DNA from: Caccousia sp900752115
GTDB lineage: Bacteria > Bacillota > Clostridia > Oscillospirales > Acutalibacteraceae
Reading direction: 5' to 3'
Length of the DNA: 17,737 nt
NCBI GenBank assembly: GCA_902472225.1
Contig: CABRNB010000058.1
Location: forward strand, 1 to 17,737
The notes beneath the pieces are model-generated. The model saw only the letters and a program-made list of their open reading frames with translations, was not told the DNA's origin and did no database searches. The translations under genes and the position numbers were made by a program. Positions 1 through 6,516 of the stretch are shown here, piece by piece (positions within the stretch are counted from its first letter, which is position 1; each line of letters opens with the position of its first letter).

Positions 1-19
1 ATACTTTTAGTAATGAGAC

Positions 20-38
20 GGACGCCGCACAGGCGTCC
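20..38. other. Short perfect hairpin upstream of the GH31 gene
   Basis: GGACGCC and GGCGTCC pair perfectly around the loop GCACA. No T-run follows on either strand, so it is not a standard intrinsic terminator. It may be the end of an upstream transcript, an intercistronic hairpin, or leader structure for the gene starting at 98. No promoter is convincing in positions 1-97, so the hydrolase may be transcribed from outside the window. Confidence 0.35.
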
Positions 39-97
39 CACCGGAACCATACAAGATCAGAATAGCGCATACGCGCAGGAAAGGCAAGGTGGAATTC

Positions 98-2053
98 ATG
101 GGATTTCAGATTCAGGACAATAAAATTTTCTTTGTCCGCGCCGGCGAGGCTGTCTGCCTGTCCGCCTGCGGGAAGGACTGCATCCGCTTTCAGGCGGCTC
201 CCTCCGGCAAGCTGATCGAGCAGAACTGGACGCTGATGCCGCAGGAGGCTCCCGCGAAGGCGTGGGAGGAGGAAGGCCGTGCCGTACTGGAGACGGGCTC
301 CATGCGCGCCGAGCTGTATGAAAACGGCAGAACGGTCTATTACCGCAACGGCAAAAAGATCCTCGAGGAGCTCAGTGAGCTGACCTTTGACGCGCAGTTC
401 CGCAACTACCGCAACAAGGGCAGCGATCTCTGGACTGTACGCGTTTCGTTCCATGCCAACGAGGGCGAACACTTCTACGGTCTCGGACACGAGGCGACGG
501 ACTGCTTCGACCTCAAGGGCTGCACGTACGATCTGCGCCACCTCAACTCGAAGTGCTCCATCCCCTTCGTCTACTCCTCGCTCGGCTACGGCTTCCTGTG
601 GAACCAGCCCTCGACGGGCCGCTGCGAGCTGGCAAACAACCGCACCCGCTGGACCAGCGACGCCACCCGCCAGATCGACTACGTGATCATCGGCGGCGAG
701 CCGCGCCAGGTGGCGGGGACGCTGGCCGACCTGACGGGCCATGCGCCGAAGATGCCGGAGTGGGGCCTCGGCTTCTGGCAGTGCCGCCTGCGCTACGAGA
801 CGCAGGAGCAGCTGCTCAGCGTGGCGCGCCGCTACAAGGAACTCGGCATCCCGTTCGACGTGATCGTCATCGACTACTTCCACTGGACGGAGCAGGGCGA
901 CTACCGCTTTGATCCGAAATACTGGCCGGATCCGAAGGCCATGACGGACGAGCTCCACGCCATGGGCGTCAAGCTTATGGTTTCCATGTGGCCGACAATC
1001 AACGAGAAGAGCGAAAACTACCGCCACATGATCGAGAACAACATGCTGATCCGTACGGTCAGCGGTTCCAACCGCGTCTTTGAGTTCTACGGCCCGCAGG
1101 CGGAGATTGACGCGACGAACCCCGAGACGCGCAAATACGTCTGGAAGCGCCTGAAGGAAAACTACATCGACAACGGTGTGGACTGCCTGTGGTTCGATGA
1201 GGCGGAGCCGGAGATCCACCCGGAGCACTTTGACAACCTGATCTTCTCCATCGGCAACGGCAGCGAGGTCGCTCTGCTGTTCCCGTATTATTACGCCCAG
1301 CTCGTCCACGACGGTATGCGCGAGATGGGACGCGACGACGTGCTGACGCTGTCCCGCTGCGCTTACCTCGGCGCGCAGAAGTTCGGCAACCTTGTCTGGT
1401 CCGGCGATATTCCGTCCACGTTTGAAAGCCTGAGAATGCAGATAAAGTCCGGCCTGAACATGGCGATGTGCGGGATCCCGTGGTGGACGACCGACATCGG
1501 CGGCTTCTACGGCGGCGATATTGAGTCCGATTATTTCCGCGAGCTGATCGTGCGCTGGTTCCAGTTCGGCCTGTTCTGCCCGGTGATGCGCCTGCACGGC
1601 AGCCGCAACGGCCACGACAGAACCCGCGACATCATCGAGCCCACGGGCGGCGACAACGAGCTGTGGAGCTTCGGCGAGCGCAACTTCGGCATCCTGCGCG
1701 ATCTGATTTTCCTGCGCGAGCGCCTGCGTCCGTATCTGCGCCGCCACATGGATATCGCGTCCGAGACGGGCGTGCCGGTCATGCGCCCGATGTTCTTCGA
1801 CTATCCGGACGACGAAACCTGCTACACCCTCGGCGAGCAGTACCTCTTCGGCGACGACATCCTGTTCGCGCCGATCGTGCGCCAGGGCCAGACGAGCCAC
1901 CGCGTCTATCTGCCGAAGGGCCAGTGGGTGTTCGCCCGCGACGGCAAGGAGTACGAGGGCGGCCAGTGGGTCGAGATGACCGCGCAGATCGACGAGATGA
2001 TTGTGTTTGTGAAAAAGGGCGCGGATGTGCTCTCCGTGTTCACAGAGAAATAA
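98..2053 (+). CDS. Glycoside hydrolase family 31 enzyme (alpha-xylosidase/alpha-glucosidase type)
   Basis: A retaining alpha-glycosidase that would release alpha-linked xylose, glucose or a related sugar from short oligosaccharides. The (beta/alpha)8 barrel signatures of GH31 are clear. WFDEAEPE carries the expected nucleophile at about Asp367. WSGDI carries the expected acid/base at about Asp437. PWWTTDIGGF closes the active site. The N-terminal third is a beta-sandwich with the family's YGLGH-type motif, and the C-terminus is beta-rich. The WxDxxEPE form of the nucleophile loop resembles alpha-xylosidases and bacterial alpha-glucosidases more than the KTDFGE form of E. coli YicI. Length (651 residues) is normal for the compact bacterial forms. 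There is no signal peptide, so it acts in the cytoplasm on imported sugars. I chose ATG 98 because AAGGTGG lies 5 bases upstream; an in-frame GTG at 89 is the alternative. The exact substrate cannot be told from sequence alone. Confidence 0.93.
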   Translation: MGFQIQDNKIFFVRAGEAVCLSACGKDCIRFQAAPSGKLIEQNWTLMPQEAPAKAWEEEGRAVLETGSMRAELYENGRTVYYRNGKKILEELSELTFDAQFRNYRNKGSDLWTVRVSFHANEGEHFYGLGHEATDCFDLKGCTYDLRHLNSKCSIPFVYSSLGYGFLWNQPSTGRCELANNRTRWTSDATRQIDYVIIGGEPRQVAGTLADLTGHAPKMPEWGLGFWQCRLRYETQEQLLSVARRYKELGIPFDVIVIDYFHWTEQGDYRFDPKYWPDPKAMTDELHAMGVKLMVSMWPTINEKSENYRHMIENNMLIRTVSGSNRVFEFYGPQAEIDATNPETRKYVWKRLKENYIDNGVDCLWFDEAEPEIHPEHFDNLIFSIGNGSEVALLFPYYYAQLVHDGMREMGRDDVLTLSRCAYLGAQKFGNLVWSGDIPSTFESLRMQIKSGLNMAMCGIPWWTTDIGGFYGGDIESDYFRELIVRWFQFGLFCPVMRLHGSRNGHDRTRDIIEPTGGDNELWSFGERNFGILRDLIFLRERLRPYLRRHMDIASETGVPVMRPMFFDYPDDETCYTLGEQYLFGDDILFAPIVRQGQTSHRVYLPKGQWVFARDGKEYEGGQWVEMTAQIDEMIVFVKKGADVLSVFTEK

Positions 2054-2074
2054 GCCTTCGGTTTTTCAAAACAG

Positions 2075-2118
2075 GCGGCTGCAGCTCTCCCCGGGGAGAG
2101 CTGCAGCCGCTCTTTTTC
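2075..2118 (+). terminator. Strong intrinsic terminator of the GH31 gene
   Basis: A perfect 36-base palindrome (2075-2110; arms GCGGCTGCAGCTCTCC and its complement around CCGG) is followed by TCTTTTTC. It starts 22 bases after the hydrolase stop codon. The opposite strand has only a weak T-run (TTTTGAAAAA), so it works mainly for the plus strand. Confidence 0.88.
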
Positions 2119-2121
2119 TGC

Positions 2122-2166
2122 AAAAAACGGGGCCGTTCTGAGCATTCATCACTCAAAACGACCCCG
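2122..2166 (-). terminator. Intrinsic terminator of the Pro/Ser-repeat protein gene, convergent with the GH31 terminator
   Basis: Read on the minus strand, a 15-bp stem (arms 2152-2166 and 2128-2142) forms around a 9-base loop and is followed by six T residues (2127-2122). Two positions that are mismatches on the plus strand become G-U pairs in the minus-strand RNA, which assigns the direction. It starts about 50 bases beyond the stop codon at 2219. Confidence 0.82.
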
Positions 2167-2218
2167 GCCTTTGTGTGTCGTTATTTCCTTGCGCAATCGG
2201 GAAAGAGCCGCATCCCGT

Positions 2219-2917
2219 TCAGTGATACCGGCCGTGATAATACCGATCCGGCAGCAGACGGCGCTTACTGCGCCGCATGGGACGGCGGTAGCGCTTGCGG
2301 CCATAGCCTCCGCGCGGCGGACGGCGGTTGCTCAGCAGAATAATCAGGACGATAAGAACGCCCACGCCGATGCACGCCCAGGAGAGAATGCCGATCCAAT
2401 TGATCTGACTGTTGCCGCCTCCCGTCTCCCCGGCCGACAGCAGGCCCACTCCGCTGACGTCGCCGACGCTCGGCAGCTCCAGACGGCTTTCCTCCCGGCG
2501 GGAGGAGGCGGCTTCGCTGCTCGTCTCCGAGCTCTCCGCAGAGGACGCGCCGGAGCTTGTCTCTCCCTCAGAAGAAGCGGAGGCAGCACTGGAAGCCGCG
2601 GCGCTCTGCGTCTGGGACGCGCGGCTCGAAACGGCGGGAGCGGCGCTGCTCGGAGCCGGAGCCGTGCTGCTCGGGGCAGGCGGTTGGCTGCTCGGAGCCG
2701 GAGGCTCGCTGCTGGGTGCGGGCGGCTCGCTGCTCGGGGCCGGGGGTTCGCTGCTCACTATGGGAGCCTCACTGGAAACTACAGGGGGAACGATGGGCTC
2801 CTCCGGCTCCGACGAAGCAAGCGGCAAAGCAGTGCCGCACAGAAGCCCCGCCATCAGAACGGCGCAGACCATCCCTATCAAAGAAAGGAAACGATTCCTT
2901 TTGCTGTTTTTCATCAT
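2219..2917 (-). CDS. Secreted, membrane-anchored Pro/Ser-repeat protein of unknown function
   Basis: I do not recognise a named family. Residues 1-34 form a signal peptide or signal anchor: a basic start (MMKNSKRNR), a hydrophobic core around LIGMVCAVLMAGLLCG, then a small-residue region. Residues about 35-155 are low complexity, with repeated SSEPPAPSSE units grading into a Ser/Ala/Glu stretch. That is typical of a wall-spanning or surface stalk with no fold. A second hydrophobic helix (IGILSWACIGVGVLIVLIILL, about 175-198) is followed by a strongly basic Arg/Tyr-rich cytoplasmic tail of about 30 residues ending YYHGRYH. The likely topology is N-terminus cleaved, repeat region outside, tail inside. 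The first ATG is favoured by GGAGAG about 9 bases upstream. The gene has its own promoter overlapping the end of the 3064-3243 gene, a structured leader and its own terminator. It occupies the place where lepA sits after yqxA in Bacillus, but is unrelated. Confidence 0.75.
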   Translation of the reverse strand: MMKNSKRNRFLSLIGMVCAVLMAGLLCGTALPLASSEPEEPIVPPVVSSEAPIVSSEPPAPSSEPPAPSSEPPAPSSQPPAPSSTAPAPSSAAPAVSSRASQTQSAAASSAASASSEGETSSGASSAESSETSSEAASSRREESRLELPSVGDVSGVGLLSAGETGGGNSQINWIGILSWACIGVGVLIVLIILLSNRRPPRGGYGRKRYRRPMRRSKRRLLPDRYYHGRYH

Positions 2918-3046
2918 GTCGAAACACTCTCCTGCCGCCCGAAGCAGGCGGCCTGTCTGCGCCGGATGAACCGCGGCGCGTACGGCAACCGATATGTTGG
3001 CGGGCCGCGGACGAACGCCCCGGCCCGATAAAGTTCATACAGGATT

Positions 3047-3075
3047 ATTATAGCATAACCCGCTCACCACGGCAA
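3047..3075 (-). promoter_or_regulatory. Sigma-A promoter for the Pro/Ser-repeat protein gene
   Basis: On the minus strand, TTGCCG (3075-3070) and a perfect TATAAT (3052-3047) are separated by exactly 17 bases. The -35 lies inside the last codons of the 59-residue gene. Transcription would start near 3040, giving a leader of about 120 bases. This leader can form two GC-rich hairpins, one (GCCGCC with GGCGGC, about 2928-2950) ending right at the ribosome binding site. Confidence 0.65.
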
Positions 3076-3243
3076 CTGCCAGTTTTCGCCCAAAATCGTG
3101 TTAATCAGCGTTTTTTCATCGCCGAAGCCAATCTGCCGTGAACGCGCGTCGACCTCAAGAAAGCCGAGGCCGAGCACAAGCACGCAAAGAGTGACGGTGA
3201 AGGACGTGAGAAACGCCCTCAGCCGCCGTCTGGTTTCACTCAT
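3064..3243 (-). CDS. 59-residue single-pass membrane protein in the yqxA position after spoIIP
   Basis: A basic start (MSETRRRLRAF) is followed by one transmembrane helix (about residues 10-30, LTSFTVTLCVLVLGLGFL). About 29 polar residues follow (VDARSRQIGFGDEKTL..., ending NWQLPW), predicted outside the membrane. The reading frame extends 16 codons further upstream, but ATG 3243 is preferred because AGAAAGGA sits 7-8 bases before it. The gene follows gpr and spoIIP on the same strand. In Bacillus subtilis the gene after spoIIP is yqxA, a small membrane protein with a similar layout. Relatedness to YqxA is inferred from position and topology only, since I see no decisive motif. A role in sporulation is possible but unproven. 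The 325-bp repeat-bearing gap from spoIIP means it may not be co-transcribed. Confidence 0.7.
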   Translation of the reverse strand: MSETRRRLRAFLTSFTVTLCVLVLGLGFLEVDARSRQIGFGDEKTLINTILGENWQLPW

Positions 3244-3567
3244 CTTGTTTTCCTTTCTGTTTTCCTGTTTCGTTGTTTTCCTTTTTTCCAACCTTAGGCT
3301 GCCCTAAACACGCCTCGCAAAGCGTCATACGCCGACAGACAGGCGCCAAGAGACACACCCGGCAGCCGGCATTACACAGCATGACCCGGACGGCAAACAC
3401 CAAACGCCAGACACCGGACAGCAAACACTGGGTGGTAAACACCAAACGCCAGCCACCGGGCGGTAAACACCAAACAGCAGACTCCGGGTGGTGAACACCA
3501 AACGGCATGTGACGGGCAGCCGACATCAGGCGGCAGGCAGCAGTTTACCGCGTGCCGTGTCTTTTTC
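3244..3567. other. Gene-poor gap between spoIIP and the 59-residue gene
   Basis: No credible gene is present. Next to the small gene (3244-3292) the minus strand is purine-rich, with several GGAAAAC-like motifs. The rest holds the 28-bp tandem repeat listed separately, and flanking sequence rich in CAGCCGGCA and CGGCAGGCAG short motifs. No U-tailed terminator for spoIIP is visible. Confidence 0.6.
3392..3517. repeat. 28-bp imperfect tandem repeat, four full copies and one partial
   Basis: Copies lie at 3392-3419, 3434-3461, 3462-3489 and 3490-3517, with a 14-base partial copy at 3420-3433. The conserved core is GGTAAACACCAAAC followed by a variable CAG and CCGGG. The first 14 bases are best kept and the second half varies. 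Copies B, C and D abut without spacers, so this is not a CRISPR array. Confidence 0.85.
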
Positions 3568-4710
3568 CTACTCCGTCAGGCCGAGAAGCGTCTGCACAAG
3601 CGCTTTGCCGAAAAGCTCGCCGGAATAAAGCACCTCGCCGAGCGTGCTTGCGTCCGTGCCGAACTCGACAAGGATCGAGCCGTGCGTCATGTGCTCGTTA
3701 TACTTTTTCGGACAAAAGCTCAGCGGCCGGGCCAGCGAGGGGTACAGATCGCTGACGGCCTGCTGGCAGCGCACCGCAAGCCGCAGGTTGTATTCCCAAT
3801 CGGGAAATCCGAGCGTGCCGTCGTCGTCACAGCCCGACACAATCATAATCTGCGCGGCTTTCCTCCCGTTGACCATAACCGTCGGCTTGACACGCGCGTC
3901 CGATGTGCCGAGAGCGTCGCGGTGAATGTCGATCGCGACCTGAATCCCCGGATATTTCTCGAGGTTGCGCTGGATGGTCTCGCCGGAGCGGTCGTATGAG
4001 CCGTTATAGGAAGGGTAGTCGTGACAGGTGATGTCATGCACCACGCCGAAGCCCGCCGCTTCCAGCTCCGCGGCAATTTTTTCGCCTACCGCCACCACGT
4101 TCCGGCTGTTGTCCTGCGTGCGCGTGTCTCCCTGAAACGCCTCGGTCGTGTGCGTGTGATAGAGCAGAATCTCCACGCTGCCGTCGCGCTTCAGGCTGAC
4201 GTCGGGCTGCTCCTGCAGCACCGCGCCAATGTCGATGTCGTGATACTGGTTGGTGTTTTTCACCCAGACGTTGCCGTACTGGATGCCCGTATTGGAAATG
4301 GTCGTTTCATTGATCCCGTTTTCCAGTACCGTTTCCACCGGACCGTTCTCCGGGAACAGACCGGCGGCGACGGCGTCCTCATCCTCCGGCACGGCGGATG
4401 AACCGGCCTGCTCCGGCAAACCGGACGAGGACGCGGAGGACGAAACGCCGGAGGATTCCGGGGAGGCCTCGGAGGCAGCGCCGGAGGATGCGGGAGAGGA
4501 CGAGGCGAGCCCCTCGCCGAAGAGACCGCCCTCGCGCACGGCGGCAAGCGCTCCATCCGGCAGGATAAACCCCGCGGCGGCTACCGCAAGCTGCTCTTCC
4601 CCGACCGCCGGAAGCGTCTGAAAAAGACAGAACACTCCGGCGGCTCCCAGCACCGCGCACAGCGCCGCCGCACAGAACAGCCGCGCTCCCTTCTCCTCCC
4701 GTTTTGCCAT
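3568..4710 (-). CDS. spoIIP: Stage II sporulation protein P (SpoIIP), peptidoglycan hydrolase
   Basis: SpoIIP is an amidase/endopeptidase that works with SpoIID and SpoIIM to thin septal peptidoglycan and drive engulfment of the forespore. Numbered from ATG 4710, a basic start (MAKREEKG) and one membrane helix (about 10-30) anchor it outside the mother-cell membrane. A Ser/Ala/Pro/Glu-rich linker (about 70-115) follows. The zinc amidase domain shows LLYHTHTTEAF, with His185, His187 and Glu190, and DIHRDA with His263. HGSILVEFGTDASTLGEV near the end holds the family's last conserved acidic motif. The frame also opens at ATG 4776, overlapping the gpr stop as ATGA, but that ATG has no close ribosome binding site. 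ATG 4710 has GGGGGA 5 bases before it, so I prefer it. The gpr-spoIIP pairing matches Bacillus, and expression is expected with sporulation sigma factors. Confidence 0.95.
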   Translation of the reverse strand: MAKREEKGARLFCAAALCAVLGAAGVFCLFQTLPAVGEEQLAVAAAGFILPDGALAAVREGGLFGEGLASSSPASSGAASEASPESSGVSSSASSSGLPEQAGSSAVPEDEDAVAAGLFPENGPVETVLENGINETTISNTGIQYGNVWVKNTNQYHDIDIGAVLQEQPDVSLKRDGSVEILLYHTHTTEAFQGDTRTQDNSRNVVAVGEKIAAELEAAGFGVVHDITCHDYPSYNGSYDRSGETIQRNLEKYPGIQVAIDIHRDALGTSDARVKPTVMVNGRKAAQIMIVSGCDDDGTLGFPDWEYNLRLAVRCQQAVSDLYPSLARPLSFCPKKYNEHMTHGSILVEFGTDASTLGEVLYSGELFGKALVQTLLGLTE

Positions 4711-4772
4711 CCGTATCCCCCGTTTCCGGCGCAGAACCCGCCATTGTTCATCGTATGCGGCGGGACAGGCCG

Positions 4773-5585
4773 TCATGACACAAGAGCGGCAAAATCCTCC
4801 TGCGTAAGAGAGGGGTTGAGCGCGCGGTTAATCGCCATTGCGAGCGCCGCGGCGGCGCGGTCGACCAGCAGATCGATCTCGCGCGGTGTGACGATCATCG
4901 AAGCCCCGCGCGGCGTGACTTCCCGCGCCGCCGTCTCGTTTCCGGTCAGATCGCAGGCCAGAGAGGCGGCGTCCACGACCGTGGGAACCCCCAGCGCAAT
5001 CACCGGTACGCCGAGCGACTCGCGCCGCAGCGACGGGCGGCGGTTGCCGACTCCTTCGCCGGGAGAAATGCCTGCGTCCGAGAGCTGGACGGTGCAGCCG
5101 AGCCGGGACAGGCTCCTCGCCGCGAGCGCATCCACCGCAAGGACAGCGCCCGGACGCAGCGCTTCCGCCAGAGCCGCGATCGCCTCCCCCGACTCCACGC
5201 CCGTACTCCCGAGCACACCGGGTGCAAACACCGCCACGGGACGCAAATCGCCAAGCCCCGTCACCCTTGCAAGCTCTCCGCCGATGTGGCGCGTCGCCAG
5301 AACGCGATCGGCCATCCGAGGTCCGAGAGCGTCCGGCGTGATAAAACGGTTGCCAAGCCCCACGACCAGCACCGTCCCTTCCCGCGGCAGAAGCTCCGTA
5401 AGTTCTCCGGCCAGCAGCTCGGCGAGCTGCCCGCCGTCCACCGTGTCGGAAAAGGGCGGCGATTCCACCGTGACATACCGGCTTCCCTCGTGCGTCAGCC
5501 TCGTCACGGCAAAGGGACCCTTTTCTTCACGGTGGTGGGTGGATGCCTCCGTATATTCCACAGCCAGATCGGTGCGGTATTCCAT
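4773..5585 (-). CDS. gpr: Germination protease GPR (SASP-cleaving aspartate-type protease)
   Basis: GPR degrades the small acid-soluble proteins that coat spore DNA, starting outgrowth after germination. It is made as a zymogen in the forespore and trims its own N-terminus. The start RTDLAVE is the classic sequence around the pro-region and itself resembles an SASP cleavage site. Further hallmarks are VVGLGNRFITPDALGP, FAPGVLGSTGVES, AVDALAARS, QLSDAGISPGEGVGNRR, GVPVIALGVPTVVDA and VTPREIDLL. The Asp residues in TPDALGP and VDALAAR match the pair proposed as catalytic in the Bacillus enzyme. At 270 residues it is about 100 shorter than Bacillus GPR; the missing part lies between VPTVVDA and the C-terminal MIVTPREID block, as in other compact clostridial forms. 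AAAGGA lies 9 bases before the ATG. The stop codon overlaps an upstream candidate start of spoIIP. Confidence 0.97.
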   Translation of the reverse strand: MEYRTDLAVEYTEASTHHREEKGPFAVTRLTHEGSRYVTVESPPFSDTVDGGQLAELLAGELTELLPREGTVLVVGLGNRFITPDALGPRMADRVLATRHIGGELARVTGLGDLRPVAVFAPGVLGSTGVESGEAIAALAEALRPGAVLAVDALAARSLSRLGCTVQLSDAGISPGEGVGNRRPSLRRESLGVPVIALGVPTVVDAASLACDLTGNETAAREVTPRGASMIVTPREIDLLVDRAAAALAMAINRALNPSLTQEDFAALVS

Positions 5586-5618
5586 GTCATGTCATCCTTT
5601 CGCCAAAAAAAGTTTGCT

Positions 5619-5625
5619 TACCATG
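5619..5625 (-). promoter_or_regulatory. Possible sigma-G-type -10 element for gpr
   Basis: CATGGTA on the minus strand fits the CATNNTA -10 consensus of sigma G. It lies about 33 bases before the gpr start codon, a plausible distance. The expected -35 element 17-18 bases upstream is poor (GAGAA), so this is tentative. Known biology of gpr (forespore expression) supports the idea. Confidence 0.35.
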
Positions 5626-5647
5626 CACGAATTCGTCTCCGTTTCTC

Positions 5648-5676
5648 TTGCATTTTCCGCCGGTTGATGGTAAAAT
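5648..5676 (+). promoter_or_regulatory. Sigma-A promoter of rpsT
   Basis: TTGCAT (5648-5653) and TAAAAT (5671-5676) are separated by 17 bases. The predicted start near 5683 leaves a leader of about 30 bases to the rpsT ATG, with AAAGGAGGTG as an unusually strong ribosome binding site. Confidence 0.75.
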
Positions 5677-5712
5677 ATACTCTACGCGACAAAGAAAAGG
5701 AGGTGGACACAA

Positions 5713-5967
5713 ATGCCGAACATCAAATCCGCGAAGAAGCGCGTGAAGGTCATCGCCACCAAGACGCTGATCAACAAGGCCGCGAACTCTGAGCTGAAGA
5801 CGACCATCAAGAAGGCCAACGCTGCCATCGAGAACAACGATGCGAACAAGGCCGAGGCGATCCGCGTGGCCGTGAAGAAGATCGACCAGGCTGTTGCCAA
5901 GGGGATCCTGCACAAGAACGCTGCCGCCAGAAAGAAGTCTCAGCTGGCGAAGAAGGCGAACGCGTAA
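5713..5967 (+). CDS. rpsT: 30S ribosomal protein S20
   Basis: S20 binds 16S rRNA early in assembly of the small subunit body. The 84-residue product is the usual length. It begins MPNIKSAKKRVKV, which matches the family start (P-N-IKSAKKR), and ends in the usual Lys/Ala-rich helix (NAAARKKSQLAKKANA). It is highly basic and helical throughout. AGGAGG lies 9 bases before ATG 5713. The gene is a single transcription unit: promoter at 5648-5676 and terminator at 5983-6014. It is divergent from gpr, the arrangement I recall from Bacillus subtilis. It is certain at the family level. Confidence 0.98.
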   Translation: MPNIKSAKKRVKVIATKTLINKAANSELKTTIKKANAAIENNDANKAEAIRVAVKKIDQAVAKGILHKNAAARKKSQLAKKANA

Positions 5968-5982
5968 GCTTCGCGTTTCCTT

Positions 5983-6014
5983 AAAAAAGGCAGAGCGAAA
6001 GCTCTGCTTTTTTT
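5983..6014 (+). terminator. Intrinsic terminator of rpsT
   Basis: GCAGAGC (5990-5996) pairs with GCTCTGC (6001-6007) around a GAAA tetraloop. A-rich sequence precedes it and seven or more T residues follow it. It lies 16 bases after the rpsT stop. Confidence 0.93.
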
Positions 6015-6068
6015 ATTTCCCGGCTTTCGGCAAATAGATGGATTTTGAACGCCCGGATTGCTTTTCGG

Positions 6069-6097
6069 TTGACTTTTTCACCGAAATTGGGTATCAT
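6069..6097 (+). promoter_or_regulatory. Sigma-A promoter for the 49-residue membrane protein
   Basis: TTGACT (6069-6074) and TATCAT (6092-6097) are spaced 17 bases apart. The start near 6104 gives a leader of about 84 bases. This leader contains the motif GGTGCCTGA twice: once in the loop of a small CGCGG/CCGCG hairpin (6134-6151) and once overlapping the ribosome binding site (6178-6186). Confidence 0.7.
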
Positions 6098-6187
6098 AGG
6101 GATCAGGAAGCAGCGTGTTAACCCGGGAAAGGACGCGGTGCCTGACCCGCGCGATGTTTTACATTGATTTCGTCGGAGGTGCCTGAT

Positions 6188-6337
6188 TTGAAAAAGAATG
6201 GATTCACCGTACTTGTCACTGTACTCTCCGCAGTCGCCGCTCTGACGGCTGCTGCCATTGCCGTTTTTCTCTTCTTTGAGAAGAAGAGAAAGGACGAGGA
6301 AGAGTTGGAGCATTATCTCGACTGTTCGATCCAGTAA
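6188..6337 (+). CDS. 49-residue single-pass membrane protein, TTG start
   Basis: This small gene has all the signs of a real unit: a 17-base-spaced promoter, a perfect GGAGGT (6175-6180) 7 bases before TTG 6188, a coding stretch to TAA 6337 and a terminator 19 bases later. The product starts (M)KKNGFTVLVTVLSAV, continues as one hydrophobic helix (about residues 6-30), and ends in a charged tail (FEKKRKDEEELEHYLDCSIQ) predicted in the cytoplasm. I do not recognise a named family. The layout, a short N-terminus and a mixed Lys/Glu tail after the helix, is common among small proteins of sporulating Clostridia. It stands apart from rpsT and spoVAE. No function is claimed. Confidence 0.78.
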   Translation: MKKNGFTVLVTVLSAVAALTAAAIAVFLFFEKKRKDEEELEHYLDCSIQ

Positions 6338-6355
6338 CCGCGCGGTGCGATATGG

Positions 6356-6386
6356 AAGGAGGGGGATGTTATCCCCCTCCTTTTTT
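6356..6386 (+). terminator. Intrinsic terminator of the 49-residue gene
   Basis: AAGGAGGGGGAT and ATCCCCCTCCTT pair perfectly around GTT, followed by a run of T residues to 6386. The minus strand lacks a T-run at the other end, so the terminator serves the plus strand. Confidence 0.92.
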
Positions 6387-6516
6387 GCGCCTTTGCAGCA
6401 GCTTCCAGCTCCATTTGAGAAGCTCCCACAGCAGCGTGCCGAGAATTTTCCCGCTGAGAACCCGCAAGGCCCGCCATGTCCTGCGCGCGGCAAGATAGAC
6501 GGGGTTTCCCGTTATT

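Noticed and set aside
2171..3031. Plus-strand frames of 185-286 residues opposite the Pro/Ser-repeat gene
   Set aside because: They are antisense shadows of a repetitive GC-rich gene, with no ribosome binding site, and the terminator, promoter and signal peptide all support the minus strand.
3392..3517. Possible CRISPR array
   Set aside because: The repeats abut directly or have only a 14-base partial copy between them; there are no spacers of constant length and no cas gene nearby.
3236..3526. 96-residue minus-strand frame across the 28-bp repeats
   Set aside because: It has no ribosome binding site, its composition follows the DNA repeat (WRLVF-type units), and it overlaps the better-supported start of the 59-residue gene in another frame.
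5981..6493. 170-residue minus-strand frame opposite the 49-residue gene
   Set aside because: It runs through two terminators and a promoter on the other strand, begins at a TTG lacking a ribosome binding site, and shows no fold-like pattern.
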